14,446 nt of DNA from GCA-020352575 sp964600365 (GCA_964600365.1 CAZRJG010000057.1:1-14446), one strand, 5' to 3'. Positions 7,961 through 14,209 are shown, numbered from the stretch's first letter. The notes: generated from the letters alone by a model not told the origin. Numbers and translations: made by a program.

Positions 7961-8377
7961 GTGGCATCCGACGACATCACCGAAGACCTCGAGGAACTCG
8001 AGGAGCTCGACGAAGAACTCGATGAGGACCTCGACGAAGAACTCGACGAGGACCTCGACGATGAGGATGACTTCGGCGACGACGATGACGACGAGTTCGC
8101 TGACGACGATGATGAGGACGACTCCGACGACGAGGACGAACCGGACGAAGCGCTCGAGGAACTCGAGGCAGCCGAGCTTGAGATCGAGGACGATCCCGAG
8201 ACCCTGCTCGTCGACGAAGCAGCGGAGATCCGCGAGATGCGTCGTGACGAGCTTGGCATCGGCGCCAACGCCCGTGAGCAGAGCCCGGACGAGTTCGTGT
8301 GCACCGAGTGCTTCCTCGTTAAGAAGGTCAGCCAACTCGCGAACAAGTCTCGGCGGATCTGCCGGGACTGCGTGTAG
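7961..8377 (+). CDS. DUF4193-family zinc-ribbon protein with long acidic N-terminal domain
   Basis: A 138-residue protein. The C-terminal 30 residues, DEFVCTECFLVKKVSQLANK then RRICRDCV, match the DUF4193 family of Actinobacteria (for example an M. tuberculosis protein of about 100 residues ending with the same CxxCFLV...CxxC pattern). The four cysteines probably bind zinc. Residues 4 to about 72 are almost all Asp, Glu and Leu, including runs such as DDDDDEF and the repeated unit LDEELDED. Residues 73-108 are a mixed charged helix. The family's function is unknown. The very acidic half could mimic nucleic acid or bind basic proteins or metal, but that is speculation. It is monocistronic by appearance: own promoter, strong Shine-Dalgarno, and a possible weak hairpin after the stop. 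It ends in TAG right after the last family cysteine, so TAG is a true stop in this genome. Confidence 0.85.
   Translation: MASDDITEDLEELEELDEELDEDLDEELDEDLDDEDDFGDDDDDEFADDDDEDDSDDEDEPDEALEELEAAELEIEDDPETLLVDEAAEIREMRRDELGIGANAREQSPDEFVCTECFLVKKVSQLANKSRRICRDCV
8006..8053 (+). repeat. Two-copy 24-base tandem repeat coding LDEELDED
   Basis: Bases 8006-8029 and 8030-8053 are identical except for one silent change (GAT/GAC at 8023/8047). Each encodes LDEELDED, and the units before and after (LEELEEL, LDDEDD) are degenerate versions. The repeat points to growth of the acidic domain by slippage or duplication. Confidence 0.8.
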
Positions 8378-8383
8378 CACACC

Positions 8384-8404
8384 CCCGGGCTAGGCGCCTC
8401 CGGG
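8384..8404 (+). terminator. Weak GC hairpin after the DUF4193 gene
   Basis: CCCGG (8384-8388) can pair with CCGGG (8400-8404) around an 11-base loop, just after the TAG stop. The stem is only 5 pairs and no T-run follows, so this is a weak candidate terminator at best. Confidence 0.22.
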
Positions 8405-8407
8405 CCG

Positions 8408-8413
8408 TAGGAT
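8408..8413 (+). promoter_or_regulatory. Possible -10 hexamer TAGGAT before the GNAT-NUDIX-HAD trio
   Basis: TAGGAT fits TANNNT. A start of transcription near 8420 would give a short leader containing GGAG (8430-8433), 5 bases before the ATG at 8439. No -35 element is evident. The hexamer could be chance. Confidence 0.33.
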
Positions 8414-8438
8414 TCATGTCCCCGAATCCGGAGCCGTG

Positions 8439-8900
8439 ATGCTCGTCGATGCCCGTCTCGCGACACCCGAGGATCTCCCACACCTCGTTCGTCTCTATGG
8501 CGAGCTCGAGGAGGAGATGGTGGCCCTCTCGCCGCTCTGGCCTCCGGCATCGGGCCTCGCAGGCGACCCGGGCGACGCGCTCCTCGTCGATCTCGAGTCC
8601 GGCGACTCCGTTGTCGTGGTCGGTCGCATCGACGCCCAGGTGGTCGGCTTCGGGATCGTGCGGGCCGAGCCACTCCCTGCCTCCGACGCAACGATGGCAG
8701 CGGTCCGGTACATCTTCACCGAGCTCCCTGCGCGAGAGGTTGGCGTGGCGGCGGCGATGTTGGATGTCCTCATCGCAACGATGGAAGGCCGGGGTGTGGA
8801 GCTGTTCGACGCCCACGTCCTCCCAGGGCACCGGCTCGCCAAGAACTTCTTCGAGTCGGCGGGGTTCAAGGCCCGGCACATCGTGATGCACCGCACGTGA
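8439..8900 (+). CDS. GNAT-family N-acetyltransferase
   Basis: A 153-residue acetyl-CoA-dependent acetyltransferase, substrate unknown. It opens with the usual GNAT strand and helix (VDARLATPEDLPHLVRLYGEL). A central strand pair VVVVGRIDAQVVGFGIV precedes motif A, where LPAREVGVAAAMLDVLI (about 96-112) carries the R-x-x-G-x-A acetyl-CoA pyrophosphate loop at 99-104. The C-terminal LAKNFFESAGFKARHIVM is motif B. The ATG at 8439 is chosen because GGAG lies 5 bases before it; a GTG at 8436 immediately upstream is the alternative and adds one residue. The stop overlaps the NUDIX start by GTGA, linking it to a nucleotide-type hydrolase and a phosphatase. That may mean a shared small-molecule repair or salvage role, which is inference. 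Confidence 0.8.
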   Translation: MLVDARLATPEDLPHLVRLYGELEEEMVALSPLWPPASGLAGDPGDALLVDLESGDSVVVVGRIDAQVVGFGIVRAEPLPASDATMAAVRYIFTELPAREVGVAAAMLDVLIATMEGRGVELFDAHVLPGHRLAKNFFESAGFKARHIVMHRT

Positions 8901-9280
8901 GTCTGCCCACGATCGCCGTCGGAGCGGTCGTCGTCGATGCGGGCCGGATCCTCCTCGTACGGCGGGGTCAACCCCCCGCTGAAGGTCTTTGGGCCGTTCC
9001 GGGAGGGAGGGTCGAGCCGACCGAGACGATCCGTGGCGCCGTGGCACGTGAGGTCCAGGAGGAGACCGGGCTCTCGGTCGACCCCGGCTCTCTCGCGTGG
9101 TGGGGTCGCATCCCATCAGACGGCGGCGCGTTCCTCGTGTTCGACTTTCACGCCACACTCCGCGGTGGGGAGCTCTCCGCCGCATCGGACGCAGCCGAAG
9201 CGCGCTGGGTGCCCCTCGAGGACGTCCTCTCCCTTCCCATCGTCCCCTCGATGCGCGAACTCATGGAGGCGGTGCGATGA
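8897..9280 (+). CDS. NUDIX hydrolase
   Basis: A 127-residue single-domain NUDIX protein, which would cleave a nucleoside diphosphate linked to some other moiety using Mg2+. The NUDIX box is perfect: G37-x5-E43-x7-REVQEETGL (residues 51-59), matching Gx5Ex7REUxEExGU. The strand LWAVPGGRVEP before it and the LEDVLSLPIVPSMRELM tail after it are typical of the MutT/ADP-ribose-pyrophosphatase-like group, but the substrate cannot be fixed from this. The GTG start overlaps the GNAT stop, and its stop overlaps the HAD ATG (ATGA). Translational coupling is likely because no good Shine-Dalgarno lies before the GTG. Oxidised nucleotides, ADP-ribose or a coenzyme are all possible substrates. Confidence 0.9.
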   Translation: MSLPTIAVGAVVVDAGRILLVRRGQPPAEGLWAVPGGRVEPTETIRGAVAREVQEETGLSVDPGSLAWWGRIPSDGGAFLVFDFHATLRGGELSAASDAAEARWVPLEDVLSLPIVPSMRELMEAVR

Positions 9281-10044
9281 GTCGCACCTGGGTTCTCGAC
9301 TGCGACGGCGTCCTGTGGCGAGGGGACGAGGCCCTTCCTGGGGCCGCGACGTTCCTACGTCGGTGCCGGGAGGCCGGAATCGGGTTCCTCTTCTGTACGA
9401 ACAACGCCGCCCGAACCCCCTCGTACTTGGTCGAGAAGGCACGCAGCCTCCTCGGCGTCGAAGTCGCAGAGACCGAGGTGCTGACCTCGGCGCTCGTGAG
9501 CGCGGACGTCCTTGCATCCCGAGGCGTGCGCACTGCAATGGTCGTGGGGATGGATGGCCTTCGGCGCGCCGTGGAGGGAGCCGGCATCACGATCGTCGAT
9601 GGACCCGGAGCCGATGCCGTCGTGGTGGGTCTCGATCTCTCGATCGACTACGCCACCATTCGCGAAGCCGCCGACGTGGTCCGTTCCGGAGGTTGGTTCC
9701 TTGCAAGCAACACGGACGCCACCTACCCGGTGCCGGGGGGAACGTGGCCGGGCGCGGGAACGATCGTCTCTGCCATAGCGACGGCCGGCGGGAGACAGCC
9801 CGACGCCGTCGCGGGCAAGCCCCACGCCGCCATGGTGGATGCGGTGCGCGCGCGGGCATCGGGGGCAATCATCGTCGTGGGCGACCGACCCGAGACCGAC
9901 CTCGCGCTCGCCAAGGCCGGTGGGTGGGAGTCGGTGTGCGTGCTCACCGGCGTGACGCCGAATGCCGACGCGATCCCTCCCGAACTCCGCCCCGACGCCG
10001 TGGTGCAGGGGATAGGCGACCTGGACCCCGTCAGCGGCGTCTGA
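9277..10044 (+). CDS. HAD-superfamily (subfamily IIA, NagD-like) phosphatase
   Basis: A 255-residue phosphatase. The HAD motifs are all present: DCDGVLW at 8-14 (nucleophile Asp8, acid Asp10), the threonine motif in FCTNNAART, the lysine in AGKPH, and the Mg2+-binding motif IV GDRPETDLALAKAGG. A cap domain of NagD type lies between motifs II and III. In M. tuberculosis a HAD-IIA enzyme sits just before the tlyA cluster (Rv1692, reported as glycerol-3-phosphate phosphatase). The synteny here (HAD - small gene - tlyA - nadK - recN) makes the same function the best guess, though a rhomboid gene is inserted. Start: ATG 9277 with GGAGG at 9265-9269, 7 bases upstream. The last 14 bases overlap the end of the convergent rhomboid gene. 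Confidence 0.88.
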   Translation: MSRTWVLDCDGVLWRGDEALPGAATFLRRCREAGIGFLFCTNNAARTPSYLVEKARSLLGVEVAETEVLTSALVSADVLASRGVRTAMVVGMDGLRRAVEGAGITIVDGPGADAVVVGLDLSIDYATIREAADVVRSGGWFLASNTDATYPVPGGTWPGAGTIVSAIATAGGRQPDAVAGKPHAAMVDAVRARASGAIIVVGDRPETDLALAKAGGWESVCVLTGVTPNADAIPPELRPDAVVQGIGDLDPVSGV

Positions 10045-10756
10045 GCGCCCGAGCCCTCAACCGCCGCAGCCGGTGGTGTGCCCGCTCCCTGAAGGCGAGC
10101 GCAGCGAAGACCCCGATACCGAACCCCCCAACGTGGGCAAGCCACGCAATCGATGCATCGTCGATGAAGAACTGGCTCGCGAACCAGAAGCCGAGGAACA
10201 CCCACGCCGGCACCCGGATGTGGAAGAAGAAGAGCGGCCAGATGAACGACACGATGCGCGCCCTCGGATAGAGAACGATGTAGGCCCCCATCACGCCGGC
10301 AATCGCCGCGGACGCCCCAACGAGCGGCACGGTCGAGGACGGATCGGCGACCACATGCGCGAACGAGCCGCCGATCCCTGCAAGGGCGTAGAGCGTGAGA
10401 AAGCCGAGGTGACCGAACGCATCTTCGACGTTGTTGCCGAAGATGGACAGTGACCACATGTTGAGCAGGAGGTGGGCCCATCCGCCATGGAGGAGGACGG
10501 AGAGCAGCAACCCTGCGTAGGGGTCCTTGTCGGGGAAGGCCGGGTCCCCGTCCCGAGCGCATGCCCGGCCCTGGATCTCACCGATCGAGAGCGGCTCGCC
10601 GGTCAGCACCTCGCACGGAATCGTCGCTGCCTCGTACACGGTGGCTTCTCCGCCCGGTAGTTGCCACAGAACGAACGCCAGCACCGTGCCTGCCACGATG
10701 GCCCAGGACACGAATGAGGCCTTGAGGGGCGCGAGCTCATCACGCACGGGGAACAC
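10031..10756 (-). CDS. Rhomboid-family intramembrane serine protease
   Basis: A 241-residue membrane protease read on the minus strand. It begins VFPVRDELAPLK, like the FPxRDE start of many bacterial rhomboids, followed by a first membrane helix and a periplasmic loop of about 50 residues. The rhomboid core follows: HGGWAHLLLNMWSL (HxxxN with His95 and Asn99), GASAAIAG with catalytic Ser149, and AHVGGFGIG with catalytic His208. The usual GxSG reads GASAA here, an Ala after Ser, but the dyad is intact. The C-terminus is a basic tail (RAHHRLRRLRARALRRR). The frame also permits GTG at 10786, ten codons upstream, but GTG 10756 gives the family N-terminus and has TACGAT 6 bases before it. The substrate is unknown. 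It is divergent from the small-protein-tlyA operon and convergent with the HAD gene. Confidence 0.9.
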   Translation of the reverse strand: MFPVRDELAPLKASFVSWAIVAGTVLAFVLWQLPGGEATVYEAATIPCEVLTGEPLSIGEIQGRACARDGDPAFPDKDPYAGLLLSVLLHGGWAHLLLNMWSLSIFGNNVEDAFGHLGFLTLYALAGIGGSFAHVVADPSSTVPLVGASAAIAGVMGAYIVLYPRARIVSFIWPLFFFHIRVPAWVFLGFWFASQFFIDDASIAWLAHVGGFGIGVFAALAFRERAHHRLRRLRARALRRR

Positions 10757-10762
10757 GTTCCG

Positions 10763-10768
10763 ATCGTA
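10763..10768 (-). promoter_or_regulatory. -10 hexamer TACGAT of a probable leaderless rhomboid promoter
   Basis: On the minus strand TACGAT ends 6 bases before the GTG at 10756. It supports that start over GTG 10786, which would lie upstream of the hexamer. No clear -35. Confidence 0.45.
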
Positions 10769-10796
10769 GGGCCCTCGTCGTGTCACGCTGCGCCGG

Positions 10797-10802
10797 TACG
10801 CT
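10797..10802 (+). promoter_or_regulatory. -10 hexamer TACGCT of a probable leaderless operon promoter (small gene-tlyA-nadK-recN)
   Basis: TACGCT ends 7 bases before the ATG at 10810, which fits a transcript starting at the start codon. It lies 28 bases from the minus-strand rhomboid -10, so the 53-base gap holds two back-to-back promoters. No convincing -35 in either direction. Confidence 0.5.
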
Positions 10803-10809
10803 GCGGAGC

Positions 10810-10959
10810 ATGGAGACGCCACCCGAGTCCGATCGCCCCTCGAAGCCCGACGTCGTCGCGGAGGCCCTCGAGGCGCTTGCCGTCGCGACCCCGACCGATG
10901 CGCCCGCCGCTGCCGATGCAGTCGCCGAGGCGCTCCACGACGAACTCGATGAAGACTGA
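10810..10959 (+). CDS. Small acidic protein (49 aa) upstream of tlyA
   Basis: A 49-codon reading frame, METPPESDRP to ...LHDELDED, then TGA. It is Ala-, Pro-, Asp- and Glu-rich with only three basic side chains apart from one His, and looks partly helical (VVAEALEALAVA and AADAVAEALHDEL form two similar amphipathic segments). No known domain is recognised. Support for it being real: a TANNNT hexamer 7 bases before its ATG; a stop that overlaps the tlyA ATG by one base (TGATG), leaving no room for a separate tlyA promoter outside it; and a gene of similar size at the same place in M. tuberculosis (Rv1693, before tlyA). It could act as a leader for coupled translation of tlyA or as a functional small protein; the sequence does not decide. 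Confidence 0.68.
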   Translation: METPPESDRPSKPDVVAEALEALAVATPTDAPAAADAVAEALHDELDED

Positions 10960-11735
10960 TGCGGAGGCGGCTCGACGCCGAGCTCGTTCGTAGGGGCCTC
11001 GCCCGCTCGCGGGGCGAGGCGAAGGGCCTCATCGAGGAGGGGCTCGTGGTGGTTGCGGACAACCCGCAGCCGAAGCCAACCTCCCAGGTCGATGAGGGGG
11101 CTTCCATACGCATCTCCCGACCCCTGCATCCCTACGTCGGACGTGGCGGCCTCAAGCTCGAAGCGGCGCTGGACGCGTTCTCGGTCGATCCAACCGGCTC
11201 CTCGTGCGTCGACGTCGGCGCTTCCACGGGTGGCTTCACCGATTGCCTCCTCCAGCGGGGGGCGGCGTCGGTCGTGGCGGTCGATGTCGGCTACGGGCAA
11301 CTCGACCACCGCCTGCGCGGGGACCCTCGGGTGGTGGTGCGGGATCGGACGAACATCCGTGAAGCCGACCCGGCCGATCTGGGCGCCCCCTTCGACCTCG
11401 TCGTCGCAGACCTCTCGTTCATCTCCCTCTGCACGGTTGCCGCACCCCTGGCAGCGCTGGGCAGGGCAACCGCTTGCTGGGTGCTCCTCGTGAAGCCCCA
11501 GTTCGAAGTGGGGAGGGACGCCGTGGCGCGAGGCGGTATCGTTCGCGACCCCATGGCACGCCGCAACGCCCTTCGAGATGTCGTCGACTGCTTGGCGGCG
11601 GAAGGGCTCGGCGCCGAGGCGATGATCCCTTCCCCGGTGCGCGGGGCGAAGTCGGGGAACCTCGAGTTCCTGCTGCTCGCCGTTCGAGGGACGCCGGTGC
11701 CCGACGTCGTGGACCTCGCGGAGGTATCGACGTGA
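10959..11735 (+). CDS. tlyA: TlyA-family 16S/23S rRNA (cytidine-2'-O)-methyltransferase
   Basis: A 258-residue SAM-dependent 2'-O-methyltransferase. In mycobacteria TlyA methylates a cytidine in both 16S and 23S rRNA, which makes ribosomes sensitive to capreomycin. An S4 RNA-binding domain occupies about residues 1-60 (RRRLDAELVRRGLARSRGEA). The FtsJ-like domain follows, with the SAM motif DVGASTGGFTD at 85-95. The likely K-D-K-E catalytic set is Lys66 (GRGGLKLE), Asp151 (VADLSF), Lys179 (LVKPQFE) and Glu236 (GNLEF). All are present, so it should be active. The ATG overlaps the upstream small gene's TGA by one base, and the stop overlaps the nadK GTG by GTGA. The order tlyA-nadK-recN is conserved in Actinobacteria and some Firmicutes. 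Confidence 0.93.
   Translation: MRRRLDAELVRRGLARSRGEAKGLIEEGLVVVADNPQPKPTSQVDEGASIRISRPLHPYVGRGGLKLEAALDAFSVDPTGSSCVDVGASTGGFTDCLLQRGAASVVAVDVGYGQLDHRLRGDPRVVVRDRTNIREADPADLGAPFDLVVADLSFISLCTVAAPLAALGRATACWVLLVKPQFEVGRDAVARGGIVRDPMARRNALRDVVDCLAAEGLGAEAMIPSPVRGAKSGNLEFLLLAVRGTPVPDVVDLAEVST
11720..11725 (+). promoter_or_regulatory. Shine-Dalgarno GGAGGT setting the nadK start
   Basis: GGAGGT lies inside the end of tlyA and ends 6 bases before the GTG at 11732. It fixes that GTG as the nadK start although the frame is open further upstream, and shows that nadK translation signals are well kept despite the nonsense codon downstream. Confidence 0.7.
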
Positions 11736-12571
11736 TCGCTGTCCACCTTGCCGAGGATCGACCCGCCGCCGTGGCAACGGCCATGGAGTTCGTCGATGCG
11801 GTGCAGCGCGGCGGTGGGGAGGTGACCGGCTGCACTCGGGCGGACTGCGAGGCCCTCGGACTCGCTGCAGCTGACGGAGCGCCCGAGGTCGTCGTTGCCG
11901 TGGGCGGTGACGGCACGATGCTCCAGGCGGCGACGTTCGCCACAGCTGCCGACGCCGACATCGTTGGGATCAACGTGGGACGTGTCGGCTTCCTCGCCGA
12001 GGTCGAGCGAGGAGAGGCGGCAACCCTCGCCTCGCTGCTGCTCAAGGGCGGGTACCCCACCAAGGAACGCTTGACGCTGGCCGCCACCATCAACGGTGAG
12101 ACCCACGTGGGGCTGAACGACGTGGTCGTCTAGAAGGTCGCGTCCCAGCAGATGATCTCCGTCGAGATCGATGTCGACTCAGAGCGCTTCCTGACCTATC
12201 GAGCAGACGGCATGATCATTTCGACCCCGACCGGCTCCAGTGCCTACAACCTCTCGGCCGGCGGACCGCTCGTGGACCCTCGGCTTGCCGCCATCGTCAT
12301 CACCCCAGTCGCCGCCTACTCGCTCTTCTCGTCGCCCGTCGTGCTCCATCCGGGGGTTCGGCTCGACGTGCGGATCGTCCACGATCGGCCTGCTGGATGT
12401 GCGGTCGACGGCCGGGCGTCGGCGGTCCTCGCACCCGGCGACCACGTCCGGGTGACGTCTGGTCCCGTCCTCCGCCTCGTCGACGTCACGGGAAGGTCCT
12501 ACCCGGAGACGCTCCGCTCCAAGCTGCGCCTCCCGGAGGGCATCAGCGGGATCCAGGCCACGGATGCTTGA
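11732..12571 (+). pseudogene. nadK: NAD kinase, full-length frame interrupted by one in-frame TAG
   Basis: NAD kinase makes NADP+ from NAD+ and ATP and is normally essential. Read through, the frame gives 279 codons, the usual length. Residues 1-133 hold the N-terminal alpha/beta domain, with GGDGT at 58-62 and VGRVGFLAE. LNDVVV (128-133) is the family's NE/D motif and is followed by TAG at codon 134, where relatives have Glu (VVVEK); GAG to TAG is one base change. Bases 12134-12571 continue in the same frame with YRADGMIISTPTGSSAYNLSAGGP and a complete C-terminal domain (AVDGR near the end). There is no frameshift or other damage. Options are a sequencing error, a very recent mutation, stop readthrough, or restart at ATG 12152 giving a two-piece enzyme. 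It overlaps recN by 8 bases. Confidence 0.85.
12131..12133 (+). other. In-frame amber codon within nadK (expected GAG)
   Basis: TAG at codon 134 follows LNDVVV and precedes KVASQQM, which continues the family consensus. TAG is used as an ordinary stop at pafC (2822-2824), the DUF4193 gene (8375-8377) and recN (14181-14183), so a reassigned code is unlikely. An AGAAGG at 12132-12137 lies 14 bases before ATG 12152, a poor distance for reinitiation. Confidence 0.9.
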
Positions 12572-14183
12572 CGAACTCGTCGTCCACAACCTCGCTGTGC
12601 TCTCGGAGGCCCGACTCGAACCGGGGACCGGGTTCACGGTCATCACAGGGGAGACCGGCACGGGGAAGACCTTGTTGGTGGGGGCGCTCGACATCCTTCG
12701 GGGTGCCGATCTGCGAACCGACGCAATCGGTGCCGCTGGCGACGAGGCCATCGTCGAGGCGCGCTTCGTGCACGGAGGCGAGGAGCGGATCCTCGCTCGG
12801 CGCCGGACCCGATCGGGTCGCACGCGTTCCTACCTCGACGGTGCAATGGCCTCGGCGCAAGAACTCGAGGACACCCTCGACGGGCTGGTCGACATCGTTG
12901 CACAACACGACCACCTCAGCGTCGGCCGTCCCGCTGAGGCGGTACGCATGCTGGATGCGGCCCTCGGGGCGGACGGAGCGGGAGTCATCGAGGCGTACGA
13001 AGAGGCATGGGCCGATCTCGTGGACCTCGAGCGGCAGGCAGCGGAGTTGGGGGGCGACCATCGAGCCCTCGCCCGCGAACGGGACTTTCTCGCCCGGGAG
13101 GCCGAGGAGATCGAGGCAGCCGCATTCACCGACGACGAAGTGGAGATCTTGAAGGCGAGGGCTGATCTCCTTCGGAACGGCCATCAGCTCCTCGAGTCCC
13201 TCGATGGAGCACACGCCGACCTCTCGGAGGCCGAGGACCGCCTTGGGGGCGCGCTCGAAGCCGTGCGACGCGCCGCCAGGCTTGCTCCCTCCTTCGCGCC
13301 CCTCGCCGAGGCACTGGGCACCAGCACGATCGAACTCGCCGAACGGCGGAGCGAACTCAGCGCCGCGCTCGGCGCAATCTCCCTCGACCCGATGGAGCTG
13401 GAGTCGACGGAACGACGGCTTGCGCAGTTCGGTGACCTCAGGCGGAAGTTCGGCGAAACGGCGTCGGCGATCGCCGAGCACGGGAGGAAGGCGGGGGAGC
13501 GGGCCGCTGCACTCGACGTCCTGCTCACCAGGGCAGGCACCCTCGATGAGGTGCGCAGCCGCATCGCCGGCAACGTGGCCGAGGCGGGCGTACGGCTCAC
13601 CGCGGCGCGCCGCGAGGCAGCAGCACGGCTTGCGGCATCCGCCTCCGACCACCTCAGAGAGCTCGGTTTCCGCGACCCCGTGGTCGAGTTCGGCTTCGAG
13701 GCCCTCGCCGCACCGTCGCCGTCTGGGATCGATCGGCCGGTCCTGCGTTTCGCGAGCGACGCCACGGTCGCACCCGGTCCCGTCGGTCGCGTCGCATCGG
13801 GGGGCGAACTCAGCCGCCTCGTGCTCGCCCTCCGCCTCGCCGGTGGGGTGGGCAGCGCTCCGGTGACGGCGTTCGACGAGATCGACGCCGGGGTCGGGGG
13901 GGCAACCGCACTGGCGCTGGGGGAGAAGTTGGCGTCCCTCGCGTCGGCGACGCAGGTGCTCTGCGTGACGCACCTGCCCCAGGTGGCGGCCTTCGGCGAG
14001 ACGCACTTCGTGGTCGAACGGGTCCCCGGTGGGGTTCGGGTGCGCCGGGTGGAGGGAGCCTCACGGCTCGCCGAGCTCACCCGCATGCTCTCGGGCATGG
14101 AGCAGAGCGACGCAGGGAGGTCCCACGCAGAGGAGCTCCTCCGCTTCGCCGAGGAGCGACGGCACGGGGCTGACGAGGTATAG
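12564..14183 (+). CDS. recN: DNA repair ATPase RecN
   Basis: RecN is an SMC-like ATPase that acts at double-strand breaks with RecA. The 539-residue length is normal. The N-terminal head has Walker A GETGTGKT at 29-36 (Ala to Thr and Ser to Thr relative to the common GETGAGKS), then a QHDHLSV segment typical of RecN. A charged coiled-coil region runs from about 145 to 360, with a short turn in the middle. The C-terminal head has the ABC signature SGGELSR (412-418), Walker B and acidic pair FDEIDAGVGG (Asp438, Glu439) and the VTHLPQVAAFG switch. The ATG at 12564 overlaps the end of the nadK frame by 8 bases and lacks a good Shine-Dalgarno, so its expression may depend on translation through nadK. 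It ends in TAG. Confidence 0.95.
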   Translation: MLDELVVHNLAVLSEARLEPGTGFTVITGETGTGKTLLVGALDILRGADLRTDAIGAAGDEAIVEARFVHGGEERILARRRTRSGRTRSYLDGAMASAQELEDTLDGLVDIVAQHDHLSVGRPAEAVRMLDAALGADGAGVIEAYEEAWADLVDLERQAAELGGDHRALARERDFLAREAEEIEAAAFTDDEVEILKARADLLRNGHQLLESLDGAHADLSEAEDRLGGALEAVRRAARLAPSFAPLAEALGTSTIELAERRSELSAALGAISLDPMELESTERRLAQFGDLRRKFGETASAIAEHGRKAGERAAALDVLLTRAGTLDEVRSRIAGNVAEAGVRLTAARREAAARLAASASDHLRELGFRDPVVEFGFEALAAPSPSGIDRPVLRFASDATVAPGPVGRVASGGELSRLVLALRLAGGVGSAPVTAFDEIDAGVGGATALALGEKLASLASATQVLCVTHLPQVAAFGETHFVVERVPGGVRVRRVEGASRLAELTRMLSGMEQSDAGRSHAEELLRFAEERRHGADEV

Positions 14184-14194
14184 ACCCCGCTGAG

Positions 14195-14209
14195 GTGCCC
14201 CGAAGGCAC
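14195..14209 (+). terminator. Short hairpin after recN, possible terminator
   Basis: GTGCC (14195-14199) pairs with GGCAC (14205-14209) around a 5-base loop, 12 bases after the recN stop. There is no T-run, so intrinsic termination would be weak. The rest of the 100-base gap holds only the pyrG promoter. Confidence 0.3.

Noticed and set aside
8416..8439. Seven-codon upstream reading frame MSPNPEP ending at the GNAT start
   Set aside because: The ATG is only 2 bases after the possible -10 hexamer, so it would not be in the transcript, and no ribosome-binding site precedes it.
7879..8691. Minus-strand reading frame with long poly-serine runs
   Set aside because: It is the complement of the Asp/Glu codons of the DUF4193 gene and has no start signals or family features.
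10751..10760. GAACACGTTC as a LexA (SOS) box
   Set aside because: The arms are 2 bases apart and not the 4 of the GAAC-N4-GTTC box, and it lies in the rhomboid start codon region.
10757..10786. GTG 10786 as the rhomboid start
   Set aside because: It adds ten residues not found in the family and lies upstream of the TACGAT hexamer that fits GTG 10756.
10780..10802. GTGTCA upstream of TACGCT as a PafBC (RecA-NDp-type TTGTCRGTGG-N8-TANNNT) site
   Set aside because: Only about half of the 10-base element matches and the spacing is off by one; no good match was seen before pafB either.
12131..12133. TAG as a sense codon in a reassigned genetic code
   Set aside because: pafC, the DUF4193 gene and recN all end in TAG at the normal family C-terminus, so TAG is an ordinary stop here.
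12621..12638. Inverted arms GAACC...GGTTC early in recN
   Set aside because: They fall in conserved codons for the RecN N-terminus and the spacing fits no known operator; probably chance in GC-rich sequence.
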